The position numbers and the translations under genes are program-made. Under the pieces are notes generated by a model. That model had not been told where the DNA came from. It saw only the letters and a program-made list of their open reading frames with translations, and did no database searches. DNA of 64,000 bases from positions 1-64,000 of the forward strand of contig QHZD01000039.1 of NCBI GenBank assembly GCA_003225315.1, given 5' to 3'. Shown in pieces: positions 24,360 through 32,287 of the stretch; positions within the stretch are counted from its first letter, which is position 1, and each line of letters begins with the position of its first letter. Source of the DNA: Acidobacteriota bacterium. GTDB taxonomy: Bacteria > Acidobacteriota > Terriglobia > Acidiferrales > UBA7541.

Positions 24360-25262
24360 ATGTACGTCATCTTGGGAGCGACGGGAAACACAGGATCAGT
24401 GGTTGCCAGGAGATTACTCGATAGAGGCAAAAGAGTCCGCGTGGTCGGACGGGACAACAAGAAACTAGCACCGTTTGTGAGCCGGGGTGCGGACGCATTT
24501 GCAGCGGATGTTCTCGATACGGACGCGCTGAGCCGGGCGTTCGCCGGGGCGCAAGGCGTGTATGCGCTGATTCCGCCGGATATGACGAGTCCCGATTTCC
24601 GCGCGTATCAGGATCGCGTGACGGAATCCATCGCAAAAGCACTTGAAAAAGGAGGCGTGACTCATGCTGTGACGCTTAGCAGCGTGGGGGCCGACAAACC
24701 GGAAAAGACCGGGCCGGTCGTGGGATTGCACAAGATGGAAATGCGGCTGGCACAAGTCCGCGGGCTGAACGCGTTGCACCTGCGCGCGGGATACTTCATG
24801 GAGAATACTCTGGCGCAGATCGGTATCATCCGGAGTTTCGGCGTTATGGCAGGGCCGGTTCGCGCAGACCTTCCGCTGCCGATGATTGCGACGCGCGACA
24901 TCGGCGCTGCGGCCGCAGAGGCCCTGCTCCGGCTGGACTTCCGCGGGCAGCAGACGCAGGAACTGCTGGGGGCGCGGGATGTGACTTACAATGAAGGCGC
25001 GAAGATCGTCGGCACGGCGATTGGGAAACCGGCCCTCACCTACACACAATTGCCCGATGAGCAGGTAATCGAGGCGATGACCGGGATGGGAATCTCCAGG
25101 AACATCGCGCAACTGCTTTGCGAAATGTCCGCGGCGCTTAACAACGGATACATGCACGCGCTGGAGCCGCGGTCGGAGAAGAATACGACTCCGATGTCGT
25201 TTGAGACGTTTGTACAGGAAGTGTTTTTGCCGGCGTACAAGGGGCAGGCGGCGAAAGCGTAA
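24360..25262 (+). CDS. NmrA-like NAD(P)-binding protein
   Basis: 300 residues from the ATG at 24360, preceded by AGGAGGAAA. An atypical short-chain dehydrogenase fold opens with 'MYVILGATGNTGSVVARRLL' (GxxGxxG), then 'GADAFAADVLDTDALSRAFA' and 'GVYALIPPD'. It lacks the Tyr-xxx-Lys pair, as in NmrA and QOR2-like quinone reductases and redox sensors. It sits between hutU and hutI; a hairpin terminator follows it, so it may not belong to the histidine pathway. Confidence 0.78.
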   Translation: MYVILGATGNTGSVVARRLLDRGKRVRVVGRDNKKLAPFVSRGADAFAADVLDTDALSRAFAGAQGVYALIPPDMTSPDFRAYQDRVTESIAKALEKGGVTHAVTLSSVGADKPEKTGPVVGLHKMEMRLAQVRGLNALHLRAGYFMENTLAQIGIIRSFGVMAGPVRADLPLPMIATRDIGAAAAEALLRLDFRGQQTQELLGARDVTYNEGAKIVGTAIGKPALTYTQLPDEQVIEAMTGMGISRNIAQLLCEMSAALNNGYMHALEPRSEKNTTPMSFETFVQEVFLPAYKGQAAKA

Positions 25263-25284
25263 TATCAATGCAAGGATGAAAGTA

Positions 25285-25325
25285 ACCGGCAGGAGGGCTG
25301 AAAGCCTGTCCTGCCGGTCTTGTTT
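25285..25325 (+). terminator. Intrinsic terminator after the NmrA-like gene
   Basis: ACCGGCAGGA (25285-25294) pairs perfectly with TCCTGCCGGT (25309-25318), with extra pairing (GGGCT/AGCCT-like) inside the loop, and is followed by CTTGTTTT. It ends the transcript of the upstream gene. A CATAATAC element at 25329 just beyond could be the -10 box of a new promoter for hutI. Confidence 0.75.
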
Positions 25326-25344
25326 TGGGCATAATACGGAGGCC

Positions 25345-26622
25345 TTGGCGGATTCGCTGCTTATCACGGGTGCATCGCAATTGTTGACGCTGCGCGGGCA
25401 TGGTCCACGGCGCGGCAATTCCCTTTCCAACTTGAGCTTGATCAAAGATGGCGCGCTGCTGGTGCGCGATGGATTGATTTCCGCAGTGGGGACACGCGCG
25501 GAAGTCGAAAAACTGGCGGAAGCGCAGGCGGCGGAGAAACTCGATTTGGGCGGGCGCGTGGCGCTGCCCGGGTTTGTGGATTCGCACACGCACCTGGTTC
25601 ATGCCTCGAGCCGGGCAGAAGAATATGAATTGAAGATTGCCGGGGCGAGTTATGAGGAGATCGCGCGAAAAGGCGGCGGGATTCTCAACTCGGTGAAGAA
25701 GCTGCGCGCAGCGACTGGCGAGGCTTTGAAGCAGCGAGCGCTGGCGGCGCTGAAACGGTTCGCGGCGCACGGAACGACAACGCTGGAAGCCAAGAGCGGG
25801 TACGGGTTAGACGTGGCGAGCGAGCTAAAGATTTTGCGATTGCATAAAGAGGTGGCGGCGGAGCAGCCGCTCGAAATTGTGTCCACGTTTCTTGGAGCGC
25901 ATGTGGTGCCGGCAGAGTTCCGAGGAAAGGCTGGCGGAGCGGAACGTTACATTCAGATGATCGAGCAGAGGATGCTGCCACATATCGGCGAGGGCCGGCT
26001 GGCGGAGTTTTGCGATGTGTTTTGCGACCGCGGCGCGTTTACCGTCGAGCAGTCTAAGCGTGTGCTGCAAGCGGGCCGGCAGTGGGGATTGGAGCCACGG
26101 GTTCACGCCGAGCAGCTTTCGCGGACGGGCGCGGCACGACTAGCGATCCTGCTGCGAGCGGCAAGCTGCGACCACCTGGAGAAAGTGAGCAAGAGCGACA
26201 TCGTAGCACTGGGGAAATCGGAGACGGTGGCGACGCTCCTGCCCGGATGCGATTTTCATCTGGGACTGAAGGAATACGCGCCGGCGCGGGCGCTGATTGA
26301 GGCGGGGGCAATTGTTTCGCTGGCGACGGATTACAATCCGGGAACAAGTCCGACCCTGAGCATGCCCATGATTCTCTCGCTGGCCTGCACGCAATTGCGC
26401 ATGACGCCGGCGGAGGCGATTGTGGCCGCGACAATCAACGCGGCGCATGCATTGCGGAGGGAAGAGTCGATTGGATCGCTGGAGGTTGGCAAACAGGCGG
26501 ACGTGGCCGTATTCGAGGTGGCCGACTACCGGGAAATTCCCTATTATTTTGGTGTGAACCATTGCTGGATGACCGTAAAGCGTGGTCGCGTAATCCATGC
26601 CACCGAACAAGCCACAATCTAA
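25345..26622 (+). CDS. hutI: Imidazolonepropionase
   Basis: 425 residues from a TTG at 25345; this start gives the family's usual opening (ADSLLITGASQLLTLRG), though GGAGG is only two bases before it, so the start is uncertain. Amidohydrolase metal ligands are in 'GFVDSHTHLVHA', 'STFLGAHVVP' and 'VSLATDYNPGTSPT'; the substrate loop 'RTGAARLAILLRAASCDHLE' also fits. It opens the imidazolone ring to give formiminoglutamate. The end overlaps the next gene by 26 bases. Confidence 0.92.
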   Translation: MADSLLITGASQLLTLRGHGPRRGNSLSNLSLIKDGALLVRDGLISAVGTRAEVEKLAEAQAAEKLDLGGRVALPGFVDSHTHLVHASSRAEEYELKIAGASYEEIARKGGGILNSVKKLRAATGEALKQRALAALKRFAAHGTTTLEAKSGYGLDVASELKILRLHKEVAAEQPLEIVSTFLGAHVVPAEFRGKAGGAERYIQMIEQRMLPHIGEGRLAEFCDVFCDRGAFTVEQSKRVLQAGRQWGLEPRVHAEQLSRTGAARLAILLRAASCDHLEKVSKSDIVALGKSETVATLLPGCDFHLGLKEYAPARALIEAGAIVSLATDYNPGTSPTLSMPMILSLACTQLRMTPAEAIVAATINAAHALRREESIGSLEVGKQADVAVFEVADYREIPYYFGVNHCWMTVKRGRVIHATEQATI

Positions 26623-27199
26623 CTTTTCGAAGAGGCCGATAAGGAGGGTGCGCCTCCTGAAGATCGTGCCGCGCAAGAGCAAAAGTCTGCTCGAAGAATA
26701 TTTCTACAGGTTTGTGGCGGTGATCTGCGTGGCCGTGATGATTTTGGGAAAAGCAGGGGGGCTGAGTGGATATGATGCGGTGGTTACCGGACTGTGGGTC
26801 GGAGCCTTCCTGTGGTTTGCCCGGCAAGTGAGGAATTACAGAAAACAGCAAGCCGTCACAGCCACGATTGAACAATCAAAACAAGCGGTGCCAGCAGCGC
26901 CGCAATTAATGAAAAACGCGCTGCCTCCGAACATGAAGCCGATGATCGGGCCGCAGTGGCCGGTAAAAATGGCGCCAGGGGCAGCAAGGCCGCGGCTGCA
27001 AAGGCCCCCTTTGCCGACGCGGGAGTCGGTAAAGCCCGCGCAACCGCCAGCGCCGGCCGGACAAACACCAGGAACGACGATCGAGCCAGGCAATCCGGGA
27101 AAGAAGGCGTTCGTGTATGAAAGGCCGACATTACCGGATCGCAAGCCGAAACTGCCGAACAATTGGGCGGGCAAACAGGACAAAAAGCCGAAAAAATGA
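26597..27199 (+). CDS. Small membrane protein with a proline-rich tail, unknown function
   Basis: 200 residues. After a basic N-terminus come one or two membrane segments (FVAVICVAVMILGKAGGL, VVTGLWVGAFLWFA), then a long tail rich in Pro, Ala and Lys (for example KPAQPPAPAGQTPGT) ending in KKPKK. It overlaps hutI by 26 bases and FTCD by 4 (ATGA), so it is translated within the hut message. I recognise no family. Tight overlap at both ends argues that it is real. Confidence 0.6.
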   Translation: MPPNKPQSNFSKRPIRRVRLLKIVPRKSKSLLEEYFYRFVAVICVAVMILGKAGGLSGYDAVVTGLWVGAFLWFARQVRNYRKQQAVTATIEQSKQAVPAAPQLMKNALPPNMKPMIGPQWPVKMAPGAARPRLQRPPLPTRESVKPAQPPAPAGQTPGTTIEPGNPGKKAFVYERPTLPDRKPKLPNNWAGKQDKKPKK

Positions 27200-28734
27200 A
27201 ACGACTGATTGAGTGCGTGCCCAATTTTTCCGAAGGACGCGACGCCGCCAAAGTCGATGCCATTGTCACGGCGATGAGCAGCGTGCCCGGCGTGTACGTG
27301 CTGGACCGCGAGATGGACGCGGACCACAATCGTTCGGTGGTCACGCTGGCGGGCGAGCCGGACCCCGTGGCGGAAGCCGCGCTGCTGGGCACGGGCAAGG
27401 CCATGGAATTGATTGACCTGACGAAGCACACCGGCGCACACCCCCGGGTAGGTGCGACAGACGTGCTGCCGTTTATTCCCATTGAAGGCGTGACCATCGA
27501 GGATTGCGTGGCACTGGCACGGAGAGTGGGCAACGAAATCTGGAAACGCTACCGGATACCGGTGTTCTTTTACGAAGCGGCGGCGACGCGGCCGGACCGC
27601 GTCAACCTTGAAAACGTGCGGCGCGGACAGTTCGAAGGGCTGCGCGAGGAGTTGAAGAAGAACCTCGAGCGCCAACCGGACGTTGGCGAACCGAAAGTGC
27701 ATCCGACGGCCGGCGTAACCGTGGTGGGTGCGCGGAAGTTTCTCATCGCCTACAACGTGAATCTGAATACGTCCGATGTCGGCATCGCGAATAAGATTGC
27801 AAAGGCGATCCGGTTTTCGTCTGGCGGGCTGCGGTATGTGAAGTCGATGGGCGTAGAACTGAAGGCGCGCAACCTGGCGCAGGTGTCCATTAACCTGACG
27901 GACTTCGAGCAGACGCCGATGCATCGCGTGTATGAAATGGTGAAGCGCGAAGCGGAACGCTATGGGGCAGTTCCGGTGGGCAGCGAAATCGTCGGGCTGA
28001 TTCCGAAAAAAGCGATCGAGATGGCGGCGGACTTTTTCCTGCAATTGGAAGACTTCTCGCCCGCCCAGGTATTTGAAAACAGGCTGGCGGATGTGTTGAG
28101 CGGCGCGCCGCTGGCGATGGCGAAAGACGGAAAGCTGGCAGGCCTGGCGCGACCGTTTCTGGAGGCGGTGGCGTCTCCGGCAGCCACGCCCGGAGGAGGA
28201 AGCGTCTCCGCACTTGCGGGAGCGCTGGCGGCGGCGCTGGGGCAAATGGTTGCGGGGCTTTCGCGGAAAAAGAAATCGCAGGCGGGATACGCGGACCAGC
28301 TCTCAACGGCGCTGGATGAAATGCGAAAGACCGCGGACGAGCTTGCCGACGCTATCGACCGCGATGCAGCGTCGTACGACGCCGTCATGGCAGCATTCAA
28401 ATTACCGCAAGAAAACCCGCAGGAAACACGGCAGCGCGAGGAAGCCATTCAGAAAGCAACAAAGGGCGCGTCGGAAATGCCGCTGCAAGTGGCCGAGCGC
28501 GCTGTTGAGCTTTTCGAACGGCTTGGACAACTGGACAGTATCGTCGCGGCATCCATGAAGTCAGACTTGCAAGTGGCCAGGTTGATGGCGGAAGCGGGAG
28601 CTCGCGGAGCACTGGCCAATGTCGAGATCAATCTCGATGGCCTGAAGAACGCAACTTACGTCGCGTCGATGCGCACGAAGATTACAACACTGCGGGAGCG
28701 GCTGGGCAATGCAGCCCGCGCGACAAGAGCGTAG
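27196..28734 (+). CDS. ftcD: Fused glutamate formimidoyltransferase / formimidoyl-THF cyclodeaminase
   Basis: 512 residues from MKRLIECVPNFSEGRD, whose ATG overlaps the upstream stop. Residues 1-300 or so are the transferase (H in 'DADHNRSVVTL', 'TGAHPRVGATDVLPF'). Residues about 310-510 are the all-helical cyclodeaminase ('ASPAATPGGGSVSALAGALA'). It moves the formimino group of formiminoglutamate to tetrahydrofolate, then releases ammonia to give methenyl-THF. The two-domain fusion is the arrangement of the animal enzyme and occurs in some bacteria; others use separate proteins. Confidence 0.93.
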   Translation: MKRLIECVPNFSEGRDAAKVDAIVTAMSSVPGVYVLDREMDADHNRSVVTLAGEPDPVAEAALLGTGKAMELIDLTKHTGAHPRVGATDVLPFIPIEGVTIEDCVALARRVGNEIWKRYRIPVFFYEAAATRPDRVNLENVRRGQFEGLREELKKNLERQPDVGEPKVHPTAGVTVVGARKFLIAYNVNLNTSDVGIANKIAKAIRFSSGGLRYVKSMGVELKARNLAQVSINLTDFEQTPMHRVYEMVKREAERYGAVPVGSEIVGLIPKKAIEMAADFFLQLEDFSPAQVFENRLADVLSGAPLAMAKDGKLAGLARPFLEAVASPAATPGGGSVSALAGALAAALGQMVAGLSRKKKSQAGYADQLSTALDEMRKTADELADAIDRDAASYDAVMAAFKLPQENPQETRQREEAIQKATKGASEMPLQVAERAVELFERLGQLDSIVAASMKSDLQVARLMAEAGARGALANVEINLDGLKNATYVASMRTKITTLRERLGNAARATRA

Positions 28735-28773
28735 ACTAGAAGTTTCCCCTGCCCCGTTCGAAAGGAGCAGTAC

Positions 28774-29829
28774 ATGAGATTGACCAGCAATTCAGGTGTG
28801 ACCCCACGGAAACCAGGGGCGATGCGCCAGCTCGTGGCCGCCGGCGTTTTGGTGGCGATGTCCTTAGCAATGGCGAAGTCCACGCGGGCGGGACGCCTTG
28901 GCCCGGATATCATCGCGCTCTTCCCCAAGGAGATTGGGGAATTCGCTTACGCCGATTTGAAAAAGGCGCGCTCGCTGAAATGGTTTCCGCAATTGCAGGA
29001 GCAGATGCTGCCGGACCGCTTCCGGCAATTCGAAAAATTCCTGGCTGCGGCGGGAGTCGATCCGAATTCGCAAGTCGATGAACTTGCCTGGGGGCTGGTT
29101 GCCGAGGGGATGAGCGCGAAGACGGAAGGCGCGGGCTCTACGGATGTTCCCACGGGTGAAGAGGTCGTCGGCGTGGCGCTCGGGAATTACAATCCGGGTT
29201 CAACGGAAGGATACTTCAAGCAGCAAAAGCTCCCCACGTTTAAGGCGCGCGGCTACACGCTCTACGCGTTCGGCACTGGTTCGGGAGCGAACGATTTGTT
29301 CTTCTTTTTCATCGACTCGAACACCGCCGCGTTTGGTCACCGCGCCGTACTCGAAAAAATGGTCGAAGTGCGCTTTGGCGCTGAAGAAGGATTGCTGCGC
29401 AACGAGAGGCTTTTCCCGCTGATCAACGAAGCAAACGGCAGCGGCGTGGTCTGGGCGGTGCTGAATCCCGCTTACACGCGTTTGGCGATGCAGCAACTGG
29501 CCCCGGAGGTGGAGCAGTTCCCCGAAGCGGCGAAGCTGGTCGCGCGCATGCAGAACATGATTATCAACGTGGACGCGAGCAGCGGGATTGACGGCAAATT
29601 CCAGGCGGTGTGCGGATCGACCGAAGATGCGAACACGCTGGGACAATTGCTGCAGGCGGGATTCCTCTACAAACGGTATCAAACGCAGAAAGATAATCCG
29701 GATCTGGCGCAATTGCTGGATCAGGCGCGGGTGACGCCGGCGGGTGACCGAGTGATGCTGCGAATGTCGCTTAGCGACGACCAGATGACGTCGCTGATTC
29801 GCAAGAATACGTTCGCGCTGAAAATGTGA
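28774..29829 (+). CDS. Exported protein of unknown function
   Basis: 351 residues, with GAAAGGAGCAG before the start. A signal-like segment (QLVAAGVLVAMSLAMAKS) follows a short basic leader. The mature part opens 'LGPDIIALFPKEIGEFAYAD' and contains 'LFFFFIDSNTAAFGHRAVLE' and a C-terminal 'VMLRMSLSDDQMTSLI'. I read it as a member of a family of exported acidobacterial proteins without known function; similarity to proteins that track 'distance' or substrate scoring cannot be claimed. It ends at a strong terminator. Confidence 0.65.
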   Translation: MRLTSNSGVTPRKPGAMRQLVAAGVLVAMSLAMAKSTRAGRLGPDIIALFPKEIGEFAYADLKKARSLKWFPQLQEQMLPDRFRQFEKFLAAAGVDPNSQVDELAWGLVAEGMSAKTEGAGSTDVPTGEEVVGVALGNYNPGSTEGYFKQQKLPTFKARGYTLYAFGTGSGANDLFFFFIDSNTAAFGHRAVLEKMVEVRFGAEEGLLRNERLFPLINEANGSGVVWAVLNPAYTRLAMQQLAPEVEQFPEAAKLVARMQNMIINVDASSGIDGKFQAVCGSTEDANTLGQLLQAGFLYKRYQTQKDNPDLAQLLDQARVTPAGDRVMLRMSLSDDQMTSLIRKNTFALKM

Positions 29830-29855
29830 ATTTTAATAAGGGTAGCGTGCAAGAG

Positions 29856-29890
29856 AAAAGGCCAGACAGCCGCGCTGTCTGGCCTTTTTT
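29856..29890. terminator. Bidirectional intrinsic terminator
   Basis: GGCCAGACAGC (29860-29870) and GCTGTCTGGCC (29874-29884) form a perfect 11-base stem around CGC, flanked by AAAA on the left and TTTTTT on the right. It lies between the converging ends at 29829 and 29905 and can serve both. Confidence 0.9.
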
Positions 29891-29904
29891 GTCTCGAGCA
29901 GCAC

Positions 29905-30333
29905 CTAAACGCTGGGAGCGACGCGGCCGATATATTTCGTCAGGCGAGTGATGGCTTCCCCATCGTGCGTTTCGTACTGAACGCGGTCGAATCCGGCGAA
30001 AACAACCTGAACGGACTCCGTAGCGCCAACGTGCGAGGCAAAGCCGGCGATGGTGTCAAGGCCAATCGCCGGAGAGTCTTCGTCCATAAGGGACAGAGCG
30101 ACTTCCATGCGATCGGTAAAACGTGTGAACGTAACTTCCAGTTGAGGATGAGCCGCGCTTAGATGTTCGAACGCTTCCGAGCACGCGGCGATGATGGCGG
30201 ATTGCAGCCGGGCGGCAGCGTCGTTCTCGACTCCCGCAGCGTCGGCGAGAAAGCGTCCAACGCCTCCCGCTGCGGCCGCCAGGCGGGAGTCGGCGTCCAG
30301 AAGCAGGCGGAATGTTTTTGTTTCAGTGGCCAC
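29905..30333 (-). CDS. RsbW-like (HATPase-fold) protein, degenerate
   Basis: 142 residues from a GTG at 30333 that overlaps the upstream gene's stop by 11 bases. The length and the pattern 'RLQSAIIAACSEAFEHLSAAHP' followed by 'VTFTRFTDRMEVALSLMDED' recall the N-box and second strand of small anti-sigma histidine-kinase-like proteins such as RsbW, but the N-box asparagine is not where expected (SEAFEH). ATP binding is therefore doubtful. With a cysteine-rich partner it may act in a signalling switch. The assignment is tentative. Confidence 0.6.
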   Translation of the reverse strand: MATETKTFRLLLDADSRLAAAAGGVGRFLADAAGVENDAAARLQSAIIAACSEAFEHLSAAHPQLEVTFTRFTDRMEVALSLMDEDSPAIGLDTIAGFASHVGATESVQVVFAGFDRVQYETHDGEAITRLTKYIGRVAPSV

Positions 30334-30502
30334 GGGTGCTGGCCAGAGAAACGTCGCAAGCTTCCCGGCAATCTGGACAATAGTAGAGGCCGTCGGAGCA
30401 CAGGCGTACGTTCATCTGGCCCTTGCAGATGGTGCAATATCTTTCGCAGGAGCAGCGATCTTCCGGCAAGTCGCATTGCGCGCAAAGGGTCTGACCTTGC
30501 AT
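30323..30502 (-). CDS. 59-residue cysteine-rich zinc-ribbon-like protein
   Basis: The frame opens MQGQTLCAQCDLPEDRCSC and has ten cysteines in 59 residues: C7, C10, C17, C19, C23, C26, C35, C42, C45 and C49. CxxC pairs at 7-10, 23-26 and 42-45 suggest two zinc knuckles or ribbons. GAGG lies six bases before the ATG. Its stop overlaps the next start (GTGGCCACTGA), so it is translationally coupled to the RsbW-like protein. It would be easily missed for its size. No function can be given. Confidence 0.7.
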   Translation of the reverse strand: MQGQTLCAQCDLPEDRCSCERYCTICKGQMNVRLCSDGLYYCPDCREACDVSLASTRGH

Positions 30503-30624
30503 GGGAGCCTCTAGAGAAAACTCTACCTGAGCAGGTGAGGATGCGGCAAGGCGAAGGTGGCGACGCTGTGCGAGTCATTCAACTCCGTAAGACGGTAGAA
30601 GGATTCCCTCACGGCGGGCTTCTT

Positions 30625-30653
30625 TTGACCAGTTCGGGAGCGCATGCTAGTAT
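30625..30653 (+). promoter_or_regulatory. Sigma-70-type promoter of the gcv genes
   Basis: TTGACC (30625-30630) and TAGTAT (30648-30653) are spaced by exactly 17 bases, ending 23 bases before the gcvT start. Transcription would begin near 30660, leaving a leader of under 20 bases. That is too short for a glycine riboswitch, which is also not seen further upstream. Confidence 0.65.
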
Positions 30654-30676
30654 CGGTTTCTGCTTGAGACATTGGA

Positions 30677-31855
30677 ATGGAATCCGCCGCAACTCCTCAC
30701 AAGAGCGAGCTTCGTAAGACGCCGCTGAACGCCTTGCACCGCCGCCTGGGCGCCAAGATGGTCAACTTCGGCGGATGGGACATGCCTGTCGAATATCCGT
30801 CGAGCGGCGGGCTGATCGCGGAGCACAAGGCGGTGCGCGCCGGCGTGGGCGTTTTTGACGTCAGCCACATGGGAGACATTCGCATCCGCAGCGGCGCGAA
30901 ACCCGGCGGGGCGCTGGCGGCGGTGCAGCACATCAGCATGAACGATGCATCGAAGCTGGCCATCGGCCAGGCGCAGTATTCGGCGATGCTCTATCCGGAA
31001 GGCACGTTTGTGGACGATGTGATCGTGCACCGGCTGGGCGAAGATGATTTTCTAGTGGTGATCAACGCCGGGACGCGCGAGAAAGACGTTAATTGGGTGC
31101 GCGAGAACACGAAGAATTTCGATTGCGTTGTCGAGGACCTGAGCGACGCCTACACGCAATTGGCGATTCAGGGACCGCGCGCCGTCGATGTGATGAAGAA
31201 ACTGACGGATGCAAATCTCGATGGCATCAAGAATTACTGGTTCACACATGGAACGGTCTGCGGCTTGAAGAACACGCTGATCGCACGCACCGGTTATACC
31301 GGCGAGGATGGTTTTGAGATTTACGTGCCCACCGATGTGGCGACCAGCGAGAGGGTCTGGAATCAGGTAATCGAAGCGGGGCGTGAATTCGGGATTGTCC
31401 CCTGCGGCCTGGGATGCCGGAATACGCTGCGGCTGGAGTCGAAGATGGCGCTATATGGTCACGAAATCAGCGACAAGATCAATGTGTGGGAAGCGGGGCT
31501 GGATCGCTATTGCAAGATGGAAAAGGGCGATTTCATCGGGCGCGCGGCGCTAGAACGCGCGAAAGCCGCAGGATTGAAGCGCACGCTGATGGGCATCGAG
31601 ATGATCGACCGAGGCATTGCGCGGGACGAGTATTGCTGCTGCAATGATGCAGGAGAAGCCATCGGCGTGGTGACGAGCGGCTCGCCTTCGCCGACGCTGG
31701 GAAAAAATATTGCGTTGGCGTATGTTCCGCCGGCGTTCTCTCCTGTTGGCACAGTTTTGTATGTGGAAATACGCGGACAGAAGTGCAAGGCGCAAGTGGT
31801 CCCGACGCCGTTTTACAAGCGGCCAAAGAAAACTGTGGTTCAACAAGTGTCCTGA
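30677..31855 (+). CDS. gcvT: Glycine cleavage system aminomethyltransferase (T-protein)
   Basis: 392 residues. The folate-binding enzyme is shown by 'LGAKMVNFGGWDMPVEYPS', 'GVFDVSHMGDIRI', 'QLAIQGPRAVDVM', 'RTGYTGEDGFEIYVP' and 'GLGCRNTLRLESKM'. It moves the aminomethyl carbon from the lipoyl arm of GcvH to tetrahydrofolate, releasing ammonia. Ribosome binding is weak and the leader short. It heads a four-gene run gcvT-gcvH-gcvPA-gcvPB on the same strand. Confidence 0.95.
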   Translation: MESAATPHKSELRKTPLNALHRRLGAKMVNFGGWDMPVEYPSSGGLIAEHKAVRAGVGVFDVSHMGDIRIRSGAKPGGALAAVQHISMNDASKLAIGQAQYSAMLYPEGTFVDDVIVHRLGEDDFLVVINAGTREKDVNWVRENTKNFDCVVEDLSDAYTQLAIQGPRAVDVMKKLTDANLDGIKNYWFTHGTVCGLKNTLIARTGYTGEDGFEIYVPTDVATSERVWNQVIEAGREFGIVPCGLGCRNTLRLESKMALYGHEISDKINVWEAGLDRYCKMEKGDFIGRAALERAKAAGLKRTLMGIEMIDRGIARDEYCCCNDAGEAIGVVTSGSPSPTLGKNIALAYVPPAFSPVGTVLYVEIRGQKCKAQVVPTPFYKRPKKTVVQQVS

Positions 31856-31885
31856 CGATCGGGAACGATTCCGAAGGGGTGACTG

Positions 31886-32287
31886 ATGGCGTATCCGAAG
31901 AATTATCGTTACACCAAGGAACACGAGTGGATCAGCGTGGACGGCCCGCTGGCGACGATCGGGATTACCGACTACGCGCAGCACGAGCTGGGCGACGTGG
32001 TCTTTGTGGAGCTGCCCAAGCCTGGGGCAAAGCTTGAGACTGGAAAATCGTTTGGCACTGTGGAGTCGGTCAAGGCCGTCAGCGAGATTTACGCACCGGC
32101 TGCGGGCGAAGTGATTGAATCCAATGCCGAACTCCAGAATACGCCCGAGAAAATCAATACCGATCCGCACAGTTCAGGATGGTTGGTCAAAGTGCGCCTG
32201 ACGAATGCCGCCGAACTCAACGGGCTGATGGACGCGCCTGCCTACGAGGCCTATATCGCGGCCAAAAGTACGGAAGCTTCGGCCTGA
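31886..32287 (+). CDS. gcvH: Glycine cleavage system H protein
   Basis: 133 residues. The lipoyl carrier signature 'TVESVKAVSEIYAP' places the lipoylated lysine at K63. It starts 'YPKNYRYTKEHEWIS', the usual H-protein opening. It shuttles the aminomethyl group between P, T and L proteins. The stop overlaps the gcvPA start by one base (TGATG), so the two are coupled. No L protein gene (lpd) is in the window. Confidence 0.95.
   Translation: MAYPKNYRYTKEHEWISVDGPLATIGITDYAQHELGDVVFVELPKPGAKLETGKSFGTVESVKAVSEIYAPAAGEVIESNAELQNTPEKINTDPHSSGWLVKVRLTNAAELNGLMDAPAYEAYIAAKSTEASA

Noticed and set aside
30503-30676. Possible glycine riboswitch before gcvT.
   Set aside because: The tandem aptamer core words are missing, and the best promoter lies only 23 bases before the start.
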